A DNA stretch of 64,000 bases from Acinetobacter sp. ASP199 (GCF_022700675.1 NZ_CP062182.1:2108001-2172000), one strand, 5' to 3'; positions 33,935 to 43,524 are shown, numbered from the stretch's first letter. Numbers and translations: made by a program. Notes: a model not told the origin generated them from the sequence alone.

Positions 33935-35338
33935 TTATTTATGTTTCTGTTTATAGAAGCCTAAATAGCCCAGAATCAGCAGAATGAACCAGATCGGACT
34001 GACCATCAAAGCACGGCGAGTATCATCTTCTAATGCCAGCACACCAATCATGCCAATAAAGAAAATGATCACGACCCAGCATGTCACCAAACCACCAGGC
34101 AGCTTGAATACAGATTTCGCATGCAGCTCTGGACGGGTACGGTAATAGATCATATAACTCCAGATGATCATCAGCCATACACAGATAAACAGGATGGTTG
34201 ATAATGTCGTCGCCAATGTAAACGCCTCAACCGTATTCGGTACAAAATACTGTAATGCCGCGCCTAATAATAAGCAGACTGCAGAGAAATACAGTGCATT
34301 GGCAGGCACTGCACGCGGGTTCAAACGACCGAAAGCTTTCGGTGCCTGTTCTTCACGCGACAGACCGAACAGCATACGACTGGTCGAGAACACACCGCTG
34401 TTCATCGAAGACATTACCGATGACAGCACCACCAGATTCATGATGATCGCAGCGGCTGCAATACCCGCTTGGCTAAACAGGTTCACAAACGGAGAAACGC
34501 TTGGATTAATCTGATCCCACGGCGTCACTGACATCACAATAACCAGAGCAAGCACATAGAAAATAATGATACGGATCGGAATCGAGTTCACCGCTTTTGG
34601 CAGGTTACGCTCCGGGTCTTTGGTTTCCGCAGCCGTGGTACCTACAAGCTCAACACCCACAAAGGCAAAAATCGCAATCTGGAAACCAGCCAAGAAACCC
34701 ATAGCACCCGTCGGGAACAAACCACCATGATCCCAGATGTGCGCAAAGGATGCGACCGTACCGGCATCATTGGTAAAGCCGGTGAAAATCATCCACAGGC
34801 CAACCGCAATCAGTACTACAATCGCAATAATTTTGATCAGGGCGAACCAGAATTCCATTTCACCAAAGAGCTTCACGGTGGCCAGATTCAGCCCCATGAT
34901 AAAGACAATAGAGGCGATACTGATGAATACCCCTTCGCCTGGGGTAAATGGGAGACCATTATTAAAAAACTGTAAATAATAAATAATCGCAGACAGGTCG
35001 GCGATTCCGATCGTAATCCAGCATAACCAGTAGGTCCAGCCGACAAAATAGCCCGCCCATGGTCCGATCAGATCCGTAGAGAAGTCGATAAATGACTTAT
35101 ATTGTAAATTTGACAGTAATAACTCGCCCAATGCACGCATCACGAGAAATACCATGAAACCGATGATCATATAGATCACCAGAATCGAAGGCCCTGCCAG
35201 ACTAATGGTTTTACCTGAGCCCATAAATAGGCCGGTACCAATAGCACCTCCAATCGCAATCAGCTGCAGGTGTCGATTGGATAAACTACGCTGCAGCTCG
35301 CCGTTTTCGGACGGCGAACCAGTATGATGACCTGACAT
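33935..35338 (-). CDS. cycA: D-serine/D-alanine/glycine transporter
   Basis: A 467-residue APC-family permease with 12 helices. It is strikingly similar in sequence to E. coli CycA across its length, for example NRHLQLIAIGGAIGTGLFMG near the N-terminus, TVKLFGEMEFWFALIKIIAI, GVELVGTTAAETKDPERN and SGVFSTSRMLFGLSREEQAP. CycA imports D-serine, D-alanine and glycine across the inner membrane by proton symport. It is divergent from the alanine/glycine:Na+ symporter gene, so this locus holds two carriers with overlapping substrates. Confidence 0.92.
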   Translation of the reverse strand: MSGHHTGSPSENGELQRSLSNRHLQLIAIGGAIGTGLFMGSGKTISLAGPSILVIYMIIGFMVFLVMRALGELLLSNLQYKSFIDFSTDLIGPWAGYFVGWTYWLCWITIGIADLSAIIYYLQFFNNGLPFTPGEGVFISIASIVFIMGLNLATVKLFGEMEFWFALIKIIAIVVLIAVGLWMIFTGFTNDAGTVASFAHIWDHGGLFPTGAMGFLAGFQIAIFAFVGVELVGTTAAETKDPERNLPKAVNSIPIRIIIFYVLALVIVMSVTPWDQINPSVSPFVNLFSQAGIAAAAIIMNLVVLSSVMSSMNSGVFSTSRMLFGLSREEQAPKAFGRLNPRAVPANALYFSAVCLLLGAALQYFVPNTVEAFTLATTLSTILFICVWLMIIWSYMIYYRTRPELHAKSVFKLPGGLVTCWVVIIFFIGMIGVLALEDDTRRALMVSPIWFILLILGYLGFYKQKHK

Positions 35339-35660
35339 TATTTTTCAACTTCGATGTCTAATCGCGACAAATTAACGCAAAAAAGGGGGAATACAAAAAG
35401 AAAATTCGCATCATTTGTATTTTCCACTTAATCTTAAAAGTTAATTTATTTTTCTTATATAACGAATAGGTTCTCTTTAGTCGTAGAAGCTCTGGATAAA
35501 TTTCCTGCATATTTGTTGTAAAAGTTCCGAAACTGTGTAAAAAATAAACCTATAAAAATGTCGTGAATAGTGCTGAGGATGAGCACGTCTGGCATGTCAT
35601 TTGCTTGATTAAAATTAAGTGAACTTTAAACTGATACTCAGGACGAATAAGAAGAACTTT
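35339..35660. other. Divergent promoter region between cycA and the symporter gene
   Basis: 322 AT-rich bases with no reading frame worth calling. It must hold promoters for both genes. GAAAAT and ATTTTC are placed as a loose inverted repeat near 35399-35426. No recognised operator stands out. Confidence 0.5.
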
Positions 35661-37007
35661 ATGCAAAATTTACAAAGCATCATGGAAACCCTCAGTGGTT
35701 GGGTCTGGGGTCCATATATGCTGGTACTGATTGTCGGTACTGGCGTATTCCTTACTTTCCGATTACTTTTCTGGCAATTCCGTATGTTGCCACTGGCCTT
35801 TAAACAGGTTTTTGGCAAACACCCTTCCCACGAAGGCGATATTTCCCAGTTTAGCTCACTCATGACCGCCCTTTCTGCCACCATTGGTACCGGTAATATT
35901 GCAGGCGTGGCAACTGCCTGTGTCTTGGGTGGCCCAGGTGCAGTTTTCTGGATGTGGATGACTGCCCTGTTCGGTATGGCGACCAAATATGGCGAAGGCG
36001 TTCTGGCGGTAAAATACCGGGTAAAAAATGAGAAAGGTGAAATGTCTGGCGGTCCGATGTATTACATCGAACGCGGCCTGAAATGGAAATGGCTAGCCTT
36101 AATTTTCGCATTTTTTGGTGCTGTTGCCTCTTTCGGGATCGGCAGCTCGGTACAGTCTAATACTGTAGCACTGGCCGTTGAAAATGGTTTTGGTCTGGAA
36201 ACCTGGATTACAGGCGTGATCATCACAGCTTTTTCTGCACTGGTGATTCTAGGCGGGATTAAATCCATTGCCAGAGCTTCTTCCTTTATTGTACCGATCA
36301 TGGCGATTGGTTATGTCGCGGGCGGTCTGATCATTATTTTTAACAATCTGGAGCTGGTTGGCCCTGCCCTGAAAATGATCTTTACCTATGCATTCACCGG
36401 TGAAGCAGCAGTTGGTGGCGCTATTGGTGCAGCGATTCGCTACGGTGTGGCACGTGGTGTATTCTCGAATGAAGCCGGTATGGGTTCAGCACCGATTGCT
36501 GCTGCAGCAGCAAAAACGGATCACCCGGCTCGTCAGGGTCTGGTATCGATGACAGGTACCTTTATTGATACCATTATTGTCTGTTCGATTACCGGTATTG
36601 TGCTGGTGATGGGCTTTATCATGGCTGGCAATGACTTTGGTGGTCAAACTGGTGCGGTACTGACCATCGGTGTATTCGACAAACTGCTACCGGGCGTTGG
36701 TGGTTGGGTCGTGACTTTCGGCATTATCTTCTTTGCCTACTCCACGATTCTAGGCTGGAGCTACTACGGCGAAAAATGTGCAACCTACCTGCTCGGTGAA
36801 AAATTCGTTCTGCCTTACCGGATTATTTACATTGCGACAGTATTCATTGGCTGTATAGCTACCCTGGATCTGGTCTGGCTATTTGCCGATACCTTCAACG
36901 GTCTGATGGCGATTCCGAACTTGATCGGCTTGTTACTGCTTTCAGGTGTGATTGCCAAAGAATCGAAAGACTTCATTGCACGACGCAAGTCTGGTGAGCT
37001 GTATTAA
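35661..37007 (+). CDS. Alanine/glycine:cation symporter (AGCS family)
   Basis: A sodium-coupled alanine or glycine importer in the inner membrane. From MQNLQSIMETLSG (ATG at 35661, AAGAAG upstream) it has 448 residues; a start 14 codons earlier is possible. About ten helices are visible. AGCS signatures include the SALSATIGTGNIAGVATA-type block (seen as TALSATIGTGNIAGVATA), GGPGAVFWMWMTALFGMATK, GVFSNEAGMGSAPIAAAAAK and TILGWSYYGEKCATYLLG. It is the usual neighbour type for amino-acid carriers and lies opposite cycA. Confidence 0.93.
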   Translation: MQNLQSIMETLSGWVWGPYMLVLIVGTGVFLTFRLLFWQFRMLPLAFKQVFGKHPSHEGDISQFSSLMTALSATIGTGNIAGVATACVLGGPGAVFWMWMTALFGMATKYGEGVLAVKYRVKNEKGEMSGGPMYYIERGLKWKWLALIFAFFGAVASFGIGSSVQSNTVALAVENGFGLETWITGVIITAFSALVILGGIKSIARASSFIVPIMAIGYVAGGLIIIFNNLELVGPALKMIFTYAFTGEAAVGGAIGAAIRYGVARGVFSNEAGMGSAPIAAAAAKTDHPARQGLVSMTGTFIDTIIVCSITGIVLVMGFIMAGNDFGGQTGAVLTIGVFDKLLPGVGGWVVTFGIIFFAYSTILGWSYYGEKCATYLLGEKFVLPYRIIYIATVFIGCIATLDLVWLFADTFNGLMAIPNLIGLLLLSGVIAKESKDFIARRKSGELY

Positions 37008-37027
37008 TACAATCTAAAGTCCTCAAT

Positions 37028-37056
37028 AAAAAAGCCACCTTTATAGTGGCTTTTTT
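37028..37056. terminator. Terminator after the AGCS gene
   Basis: AAAAAAGCCAC pairs with GTGGCTTTTTT around a 7-base loop, 20 bases past the stop, between convergent genes. Confidence 0.9.
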
Positions 37057-37079
37057 ATATCTTAATGCTCTAAATAAAA

Positions 37080-37508
37080 TCAGTTCAGACGGCCAGAAAA
37101 TTCATCTTCATCATGCTTCTGATTGAGATTTAGAAATTCCTCTCGGTCCGCTTCAATCTCAAGCGCAGTTTCTAGAGACAATACAAAAAATAGTACACCA
37201 GGAATTTTCATTTCCCCTTCGGCATCTTCCAGATGGTCACTCAGCATTTGATAGGTCGGGTTGGCTTCATCAAATGGCACATCGATATAAAGATCACCTG
37301 AATAGCTTTCAATCACGCCGGGCTGTTCAATTCCCATACATGCTGCAAAACCAATTTGTCGTTGCTCCAGCCATTCCATCAAATTCTGGCGCAAATGATA
37401 AGATTCTGCATCTACATTTTCATGTTCATAATCTTCAAAATGTACAAATAATACATCACGGTCTTTTTCACGTGCGATTGCATCAATATGTTGCATAAGT
37501 TGTGGCAT
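37080..37508 (-). CDS. Hypothetical protein (142 aa)
   Basis: An unrecognised 142-residue acidic soluble protein. It contains alternating beta-strand and helix segments (DVLFVHFEDYEHENVDAESY, QIGFAACMGIEQPGVIESYS, GVLFFVLSLETALEIEADRE), suggesting a small alpha/beta domain. No signal peptide, membrane helix or known motif. It is divergent from radA with a 187-base gap. Composition is like that of neighbouring core genes. Confidence 0.65.
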   Translation of the reverse strand: MPQLMQHIDAIAREKDRDVLFVHFEDYEHENVDAESYHLRQNLMEWLEQRQIGFAACMGIEQPGVIESYSGDLYIDVPFDEANPTYQMLSDHLEDAEGEMKIPGVLFFVLSLETALEIEADREEFLNLNQKHDEDEFSGRLN

Positions 37509-37695
37509 GTCCGGTTTCCTGTTTCCGTGATGATTCAGCTCATTATAGGGTGTATTGGATACTCATGTAGAGTAGCAGATGCAGGGACGTCACATGCTGA
37601 CGTAAAACAGCGAATTTTTCAGGCAAAGATCTTGGTTTTCAGTCGCATTCACCGCTATGCTGTAGCCCTATTCCCAATCTTGTTTTTCGGAAACT

Positions 37696-39081
37696 ATGGC
37701 TAAAGCAAAAAGTGTCTATCGTTGTGAGCAATGTGGTGCAGACCATCCTAAATGGTCTGGTCAGTGCGCTGAATGTGGTGAGTGGAACAGCTTGCTGGAA
37801 GTCAACATTGCTCCTGCGGTAACTCATCGTGCCCAGCCTAAAATTGGCGGTTATGCTGGTCAGGCCGCTGCGATTACCACGCTGAATAAAGTTTCTGTTT
37901 CACATGAAAGTCGCATGCCGACAGGAATTGGAGAATTCGACCGGGTTCTGGGCGGTGGTCTGGTGACAGGTTCCGTAGTTCTGATTGGTGGTGATCCGGG
38001 GATTGGTAAATCCACTATCCTGCTACAAACTGCCACACATATGGCAGCGGGTAATAGTTCAGCACTTTATGTGACAGGTGAAGAATCCTTATCTCAGGTA
38101 GCATTGCGTGCCCAGCGTCTGGACTTGCCAACTGAACATCTCAAAGTCATGGCAGAAACCTGTGTCGAACGCATTTGTGAAGTACTTGCTCAGGAACGTC
38201 CTGCGGTTGCAATCCTCGACTCGATTCAAACGCTTTATACTGAAACCTTGCAGTCTGCACCGGGTGGCGTATCTCAGATTCGTGAGTCCGCAGCCCTGCT
38301 GACCCGCTTTGCCAAAAACAGCGGAACTGCCCTATTTATTGTTGGTCACGTGACCAAAGAAGGTGCACTGGCAGGTCCACGCGTACTGGAACATATGGTG
38401 GACTGCGTTCTCTATTTTGAAGGTCAGTCTGATTCACGTTACCGCATGATCCGCGCAGTAAAAAACCGTTTTGGTGCAGTGAATGAACTTGGTGTATTCG
38501 GCATGACCGACAAAGGTTTGCGTGAAGTATCCAACCCATCTGCGATTTTTCTGAGTCGTTATGATGAAGCCATTCCCGGTTCAATTGTGATGATCAGCCG
38601 TGAAGGTACCCGACCACTGCTGGTTGAAGTTCAGGCATTGGTCGATGATGCACATGGTCAACCGCGTCGTGTGGCCTTAGGTCTGGAACAAAACCGCCTG
38701 AATATGCTGTTAGCGGTAATGCATCGTCATGGCGGCGTGCAAACCTCTGGTCAGGATGTCTATGTCAATATTGTGGGTGGTTTAAAAATTACCGAGACGG
38801 GTTCTGACTTGGCCGTTCTCCTCGCTTGTGCATCGAGTATTCGTGGTAAAGCCCTGCCGCAGCAACTGGCTGTGTTTGGGGAAGTGGGCTTGTCTGGGGA
38901 AATCCGTCCGGTACCCAATGGTCAGGAACGTCTGAAAGAAGCCATCAAGCATGGTTTTAAATACATTATCCTGCCACGTGCCAATGCCCCGCAAAAAGAA
39001 ATACCCGGTGTACGCTTTATTGCGGTTGCCCGTCTGCATGAAGCCCTTAGCGAAGCCATGACATTGAGTGATGAACTGTAA
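37696..39081 (+). CDS. radA: DNA repair protein RadA
   Basis: RadA (Sms) is a RecA-like DnaB-type helicase that processes recombination intermediates and helps in natural transformation. The 461-residue protein has an N-terminal C4 zinc finger (Cys10, Cys13, Cys24, Cys27), the Walker A GGDPGIGKST, the RadA-specific VKNRFGAVNELGVF motif and a C-terminal Lon-protease-like domain (about 290-455) with LSGEIRPVPNGQERLKEA. Its presence together with comEC suits a transformable genus. It is monocistronic. Confidence 0.97.
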   Translation: MAKAKSVYRCEQCGADHPKWSGQCAECGEWNSLLEVNIAPAVTHRAQPKIGGYAGQAAAITTLNKVSVSHESRMPTGIGEFDRVLGGGLVTGSVVLIGGDPGIGKSTILLQTATHMAAGNSSALYVTGEESLSQVALRAQRLDLPTEHLKVMAETCVERICEVLAQERPAVAILDSIQTLYTETLQSAPGGVSQIRESAALLTRFAKNSGTALFIVGHVTKEGALAGPRVLEHMVDCVLYFEGQSDSRYRMIRAVKNRFGAVNELGVFGMTDKGLREVSNPSAIFLSRYDEAIPGSIVMISREGTRPLLVEVQALVDDAHGQPRRVALGLEQNRLNMLLAVMHRHGGVQTSGQDVYVNIVGGLKITETGSDLAVLLACASSIRGKALPQQLAVFGEVGLSGEIRPVPNGQERLKEAIKHGFKYIILPRANAPQKEIPGVRFIAVARLHEALSEAMTLSDEL

Positions 39082-39132
39082 GATTTAGCTGGTACTACTA
39101 AATTTGGAATTTCGGTAAAAAAATACAGTTTT

Positions 39133-39162
39133 TTGATTGAAATTCCATGTAAAGCCTATATA
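39133..39162 (+). promoter_or_regulatory. Candidate promoter of the Tim44-like gene
   Basis: TTGATT (39133-39138) and TATATA (39157-39162) are 18 bases apart, 42 bases before the ATG. Plausible sigma-70 elements, untested. Confidence 0.4.
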
Positions 39163-39203
39163 AATAGAGTGTTCAAATATATTTTTTAGCATAGGAAAAT
39201 TGA

Positions 39204-40211
39204 ATGGAAGTTCGACAGCGTGGTTTGATCGCAGGTTTCTTAACTGCTGCACTATTGGTTGTGCCTTTAGCGGCTGAAGCAAAACGTGCCGGTGGTGGTA
39301 AAAGCCATGGTATGCAACGTTCTGCTGCACCGACTCAGTCTTATCAACAGCCTCGTCAAACAGCGCCTGCTCAACAAGCGCCGACAGCGGGTGCTGCAAC
39401 TCAGCAAAAATCTGGCCCTGGTGTGGGTGGTATGGTTGCTGCGGGTGTAGCGGGTGCTGCGATTGGTGCGGTTGCTGCAAATGCTTTGGCAGATGACAAC
39501 AATGCGGCATCTCAAGCACAAGTTGAAGCTGTTCAAGAAGAAGAACAAGGCGGCATCCCAGGCTGGATCTGGATCTTACTTGCTGCAGCTGGCGCCTTCT
39601 TCATTTTCCGTAAGATGGGCGCAAAAAAAAAAGTAGCTTCTAGCAATCCATTCGCGCCAAACAGTGGTGCTGGTCAATCAGCACCATTTGGTCAAACCCC
39701 TGCTGCATCTCGCGGTGGTGATAACACCAATATCTTTGGTCAGAATGTAGGTGGTAATGCACCGGCCAACAATGCACCATTTGGTTCAGCACCAGCGAGC
39801 GCACCGTTTGGTTCAGCATCTACCAACAGTGGTAACCAGCTTCCTGATGGGACTGAACCTGCTGCATTCTTGCGTGTTGCGCGTCAGCGTTTCAATCACA
39901 TTCAGTCAATGAATACGGCAAGTAATATTTCCGAAATTCAACGTTACCTGACGCCTGACCTGTATCAGTCTATGTATAACGACATTATGGCGAATCAGGA
40001 TCAAGACGTTGCTGAGTTCTCTAACCTGAATGCAATGGTGGCTGAGTCATCTACAGAAAATGGTCAATACATTGTGAGCGTACGCTTTACCGGTACTGTG
40101 AGTGAAGACCTGAACAGTCTGCCACAGCCATTTGCTGAAATTTGGCACTTTGTAAAACCGGCTGGTTCTCAACAAGATTGGTTGGTTGCTGGTATTCAGC
40201 AAGAAAGCTAA
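39204..40211 (+). CDS. Tim44-like domain protein
   Basis: A 335-residue envelope protein. The N-terminus (about 1-27) has a signal-type hydrophobic segment ending AAEA. It is followed by a Gln/Ala/Pro/Gly-rich linker, a possible membrane helix at about residues 114-130 (GWIWILLAAAGAFFIFRKM) and a second low-complexity linker with repeated APFGSA units. The C-terminal domain (about 215-330), starting near PAAFLRVARQRFNHIQSMN, has the Tim44/NTF2-like fold of MRPL45-related proteins. Its role in bacteria is not settled. The composition of the linkers suggests an extended tether. Confidence 0.82.
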   Translation: MEVRQRGLIAGFLTAALLVVPLAAEAKRAGGGKSHGMQRSAAPTQSYQQPRQTAPAQQAPTAGAATQQKSGPGVGGMVAAGVAGAAIGAVAANALADDNNAASQAQVEAVQEEEQGGIPGWIWILLAAAGAFFIFRKMGAKKKVASSNPFAPNSGAGQSAPFGQTPAASRGGDNTNIFGQNVGGNAPANNAPFGSAPASAPFGSASTNSGNQLPDGTEPAAFLRVARQRFNHIQSMNTASNISEIQRYLTPDLYQSMYNDIMANQDQDVAEFSNLNAMVAESSTENGQYIVSVRFTGTVSEDLNSLPQPFAEIWHFVKPAGSQQDWLVAGIQQES

Positions 40212-40229
40212 CACCTTATTGTCTTCAAT

Positions 40230-40256
40230 AAAACAGCGGCCCTCGAGCCGCTGTTT
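40230..40256. terminator. Terminator after the Tim44-like gene
   Basis: AAAACAGCGGC and GCCGCTGTTTT form a perfect 11-bp stem with a 5-base loop, 18 bases past the stop. Confidence 0.92.
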
Positions 40257-40388
40257 TGTTTTATAGACTTAAAACCTACACATTCATTCTCGATTTAACT
40301 AGAACTTGTTGAGCTATCCAAAAGCACTTCCCCCTGGATTAATTCTGCTATCAAAGATTCTTTGGGAAATTATTATTTAAAATACAAA

Positions 40389-40403
40389 TAATAATTGTTA
40401 TCA
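40389..40403. promoter_or_regulatory. Fur box upstream of the PepSY operon
   Basis: TAATAATTGTTATCA, read on the reverse strand as TGATAACAATTATTA, matches the 7-1-7 Fur consensus TGATAATnATTATCA at 13 of 14 informative or central positions (two mismatches in all). It lies 44 bases before the first gene. It implies iron-dependent repression by Fur. Confidence 0.75.
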
Positions 40404-40446
40404 TTCGCATCATTAAATTATTTCTATCCAATCGACAATATTTTCA

Positions 40447-40809
40447 ATGATGAACAGTCCTCATATGGAGCTTACAGCTACTGAAAATTTAGCTGTACCG
40501 AATCGAGTCAACAGACCTAAAAAGAAAGCACAGTCTCAACTCATAGCTTATCGCTTTATGATTTTCTACCGTTTTATGCTGGCTGCATTGGGAGGATATG
40601 CTTTGGCATCCTTTGCAGCCATGGCTATTGCCAAATACTTTAGTGATTATCAAAGCAGTGCCGCCATGTCTGCCACTCTAATCGGCTTTCTGTTACAAAC
40701 AGGTGCTTTCATCTGGGTGTTTATGGTCAATAAAACCCTAAAAGCGACGCTGGGCATTTTGATTCCTACCCTACTGTTCTATATCGCCTATCATTTTTTA
40801 GGGAAATAA
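40447..40809 (+). CDS. DUF3649 family membrane protein (iron-uptake associated)
   Basis: A 120-residue inner-membrane protein with three likely helices (about 48-68, 78-95, 97-116) after a basic cytoplasmic N-terminus. The layout and context match DUF3649 proteins, which sit beside PepSY and DUF3325 genes in siderophore-uptake loci. An ATG at 40465 (MELTATEN) is an alternative start; no strong Shine-Dalgarno decides. It is the first gene after a Fur box, with one base to the PepSY gene. The function is not established in the family. Confidence 0.75.
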   Translation: MMNSPHMELTATENLAVPNRVNRPKKKAQSQLIAYRFMIFYRFMLAALGGYALASFAAMAIAKYFSDYQSSAAMSATLIGFLLQTGAFIWVFMVNKTLKATLGILIPTLLFYIAYHFLGK

Positions 40810-40810
40810 G

Positions 40811-42568
40811 ATGAGACCAGACGCCAAACATGAAGGTCCACGCCAGTCGATGTCATGGCTGCATACTTGGGCCAGTTTAATCTTGGGCTGGTTGCTTTAT
40901 GCAATTTTCCTGACAGGAACATTAAGTTTTTTCCAGAATGAAATTACCATCTGGATGAAACCAGAGTTACATCAGTCTGTTCCACAAGCCACACAGATTG
41001 AACAAACTCGGGTAGCTCTAGACTATTTACAAAAAAATCATCCTGATGCGGGCAGCTGGGCCATTCAGCTGCCACATACTCGTCAGAACTACACCACGAT
41101 CAATATCCGTGGCGCGGATGAAGATCCTCGTGCACGCCGCGGCGGAACACGAATTACTTTGGACAGTGCAACCGGTGACGTACTAGAAGCACGCGAAACC
41201 CGTGGTGGTGGTTTCCTGTACCGTTTTCATTTTGATTTATATGGTATGCCACGTATGTGGGCGCGCTGGATTGTCGGCATAGCCACCCTACTGATGCTCG
41301 TTGCAATCATCAGCGGAATTATTACTCATAAGAAAATCTTTAAGGATTTCTTTACTTTCCGTCCGGGTAAAGGGCAACGTTCATGGTTAGATGCACACAA
41401 TGCAACCGCAGTATTTGCATTACCCTTCCATATTATGATTACTTTCAGTGGCTTATTGCTGCTGTTATTTACCATCATGCCTTGGGGGGTGAACCAGATT
41501 TATGAAAATCGTGGTGCCTTCCTGCAAGATCAGCGTAAAATTTTAGTTCAGGATAATAGTACAGCAACTGAATCTCGTGAAGGGCGTGGTGAAGGTGATG
41601 GCGAAAGGGCTGGACGTGGTGAAAGCCGTACTGAAGGTGAACAACATCGTCCTCGAAGCGATGGTGAAGCACGTGGGAAACGCGGTGCAGGTCGTCGATC
41701 CCGTGATGAAGATCGCCCTGCCCATCCAGCGCCTTTAACTAATCTAACACCGGTTCTGGCAGCTGCGGAAAAAGAATGGAATAACAATCCGATTGGTACC
41801 ATCACCATTATTCGGCCAAATACCAGCCAAGCTGAAATTGAATTACGTGCTCTGAATGGTGTTAGTGTTGCCTATCGTAGCGTGTACCCAAGTCTGGAAT
41901 TCAACGGCGTAACTGGTGCGCTCAAACCGGATCAAACCGAACTAAAAACACCTTCAGTCGCGAATGGCATCTATAACGTGGTGACTTCACTGCATGAAGC
42001 ACGCGGTGTGGATCTCGCCCTGCGCTGGTTACTGTTTCTTTCTGGTATTGTCGGCACACTAATGATCGCTACTGGTCTGATTCTATGGTGTGTGAAACGT
42101 GCACCGCAACAGCAGAAACAGGGCTATAAATCCTTTGGTTATCGTACGGTGGAAGTGACCAATATCGCAGCAATTATCGGTCTGCCTATTGCCTGTGCCG
42201 CTTACTTCTATGCCAATCGTTTTATTCCGGTGGAACTGGAAATGCGTGCCAACTGGGAAATCCGTACCTTTTTTATAGTATGGGCCCTGACTTTCTGCTA
42301 TGCCATGATCCGGACTCATCGTCAGGCTTGGTTAGAGTTACTAGTATTGGCAACTACTTTATTTTCTCTGTTGCCAGTGATTAATTTCCTGACCGGTGGT
42401 CAGCCAATCTGGAATACCATTGCCAATGGTCAATGGGTCATTGCGAGCTTTGATCTGGCCATGTGGCTACTAGCTGTTGTGTTCTGGCTTGCCTGGAAAA
42501 AAGTGAAAAACCATAAAGTTTTACCCGTTAAAAAAGGCAGAGCTTCCAATGTGGAGACTGAGTCATGA
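40811..42568 (+). CDS. PepSY-associated transmembrane protein (putative iron-siderophore reductase)
   Basis: A 585-residue PepSY-TM protein with four or more helices: about 16-38, 150-172, 205-230 and 395-420, with more at the C-terminus. PepSY-type periplasmic segments follow the first helix (residues about 60-140). The middle loop (about 245-310) is unusually rich in Arg, Gly, Glu and Asp. The family includes FegB/FpvG-type reductases that release iron from siderophores using heme in the membrane; His residues near helix ends (HTWASLILGWLLYAIFL, LHEARGVDL) could serve. It is central in a Fur-controlled operon. Confidence 0.85.
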   Translation: MRPDAKHEGPRQSMSWLHTWASLILGWLLYAIFLTGTLSFFQNEITIWMKPELHQSVPQATQIEQTRVALDYLQKNHPDAGSWAIQLPHTRQNYTTINIRGADEDPRARRGGTRITLDSATGDVLEARETRGGGFLYRFHFDLYGMPRMWARWIVGIATLLMLVAIISGIITHKKIFKDFFTFRPGKGQRSWLDAHNATAVFALPFHIMITFSGLLLLLFTIMPWGVNQIYENRGAFLQDQRKILVQDNSTATESREGRGEGDGERAGRGESRTEGEQHRPRSDGEARGKRGAGRRSRDEDRPAHPAPLTNLTPVLAAAEKEWNNNPIGTITIIRPNTSQAEIELRALNGVSVAYRSVYPSLEFNGVTGALKPDQTELKTPSVANGIYNVVTSLHEARGVDLALRWLLFLSGIVGTLMIATGLILWCVKRAPQQQKQGYKSFGYRTVEVTNIAAIIGLPIACAAYFYANRFIPVELEMRANWEIRTFFIVWALTFCYAMIRTHRQAWLELLVLATTLFSLLPVINFLTGGQPIWNTIANGQWVIASFDLAMWLLAVVFWLAWKKVKNHKVLPVKKGRASNVETES

Positions 42569-42903
42569 GTTTCTTTTTATTGATTTGGTCCCTGACTGCC
42601 CTCGGCCTTAACGCCTTGGCCAGTTCTATGTCCAAACATCAAAAAAAGATATTTGGCAAAGAGCTAGATATAGCTAAAACCCGACTAGCCACCTTGGTTG
42701 GCTGGGTATTGCTCATTATTGCACTGATTCTATGCCTGTTGATGGGTACGGTGGGTAATATGCTGAGTTACTGGCTAGGAGCATTGACATTTTCTGCTCT
42801 GGCTGTGGGTTTAAGCCTGACTTTTCTGGAGTCCAAGATCACAGTTATCAGCATCGGCTTTGTTATCATTGCGCTCATTTCTGGTTTGATTAGTTTTTTC
42901 TAA
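42565..42903 (+). CDS. DUF3325 family membrane protein (iron-uptake associated)
   Basis: A 112-residue protein with four predicted helices and a short basic loop (KHQKKIFGKELDIAKTR) after the first. This size and layout match DUF3325, which is regularly the last gene in DUF3649-PepSY-DUF3325 units. Its ATG overlaps the PepSY stop by four bases (ATGA), showing translational coupling. No TonB receptor gene is beside the operon here. Confidence 0.75.
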   Translation: MSFFLLIWSLTALGLNALASSMSKHQKKIFGKELDIAKTRLATLVGWVLLIIALILCLLMGTVGNMLSYWLGALTFSALAVGLSLTFLESKITVISIGFVIIALISGLISFF

Positions 42904-42924
42904 GTTTAATTCAATTTCTTTTAT

Positions 42925-42953
42925 AAAAAGCCCGTCTTCGGATTGGCTTTTTT
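42925..42953 (+). terminator. Terminator of the PepSY operon
   Basis: AAAAAGCC and GGCTTTTTT form a stem with a GC-rich inner hairpin (CGTCTTCGG), 22 bases past the DUF3325 stop, followed by a T run. Confidence 0.75.
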
Positions 42954-42999
42954 ATTTTGAACCTTTTAATCTACGTGCAAAGATTTTTGAGATTTTGAC

Positions 43000-43524
43000 A
43001 TGACCGAGCGTGTTTCTCCCCCTGCCACTCTGGCAAACCGCGCACTGGCAGGCAATGCCGAAGCACAATTCGAACTGGCTGAACTTTATATGCACAGCGA
43101 GCATGAAGATGACATCATTCTGGCTGAAGAATGGGCGCTGAAAGCAGCCAATGGTGGCTTGGTTGAAGCCATGTACTGGCTCGGTGAAGGTTATACAGTT
43201 TATGCCAAGGAAATTGCGGAAGAAGATCCTGAAGACTCCAAAGCTCATTTTGAGTTAGCCTATTACTGGCTCAGCAAAGCCAATTTTGAAAAACATCCAG
43301 CGGCGACCTTGGAACTGGCTGGTTTTTACCGTCGTGGTGATGTCGTTGAAAAAGATGTCGAAAAGTCTATTTCACTGGTAAAACAGGCCGCTGAATGGGG
43401 TGAAGTTCAAGCCATGCGTGACCTTGCCTTTATTTATGCCAATGGTCTTGGTGTCGTAGCGGATGACATCCAGGCAGATTACTGGACACAGAAAGCAGAT
43501 GAGATTGAGCAAGAAATAGAATAA
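43000..43524 (+). CDS. Sel1-like repeat protein
   Basis: A 174-residue protein of helical Sel1/TPR-like repeats, without signal peptide. Repeat units are visible as NAEAQFELAELYMHS, GLVEAMYWLGEGYTVYA, HPAATLELAGFYRRGD and GEVQAMRDLAFIYANG, each with the A..LG/A..Y spacing. Such repeats mediate protein-protein contacts; the partner is unknown. The gene ends before a perfect palindromic terminator. Confidence 0.88.
   Translation: MTERVSPPATLANRALAGNAEAQFELAELYMHSEHEDDIILAEEWALKAANGGLVEAMYWLGEGYTVYAKEIAEEDPEDSKAHFELAYYWLSKANFEKHPAATLELAGFYRRGDVVEKDVEKSISLVKQAAEWGEVQAMRDLAFIYANGLGVVADDIQADYWTQKADEIEQEIE

Noticed and set aside
39310..39840. A repeat array in the Tim44-like gene (APFGSA units)
   Set aside because: The repeats are a low-complexity linker inside one protein, not a DNA repeat system or CRISPR; spacing is irregular.
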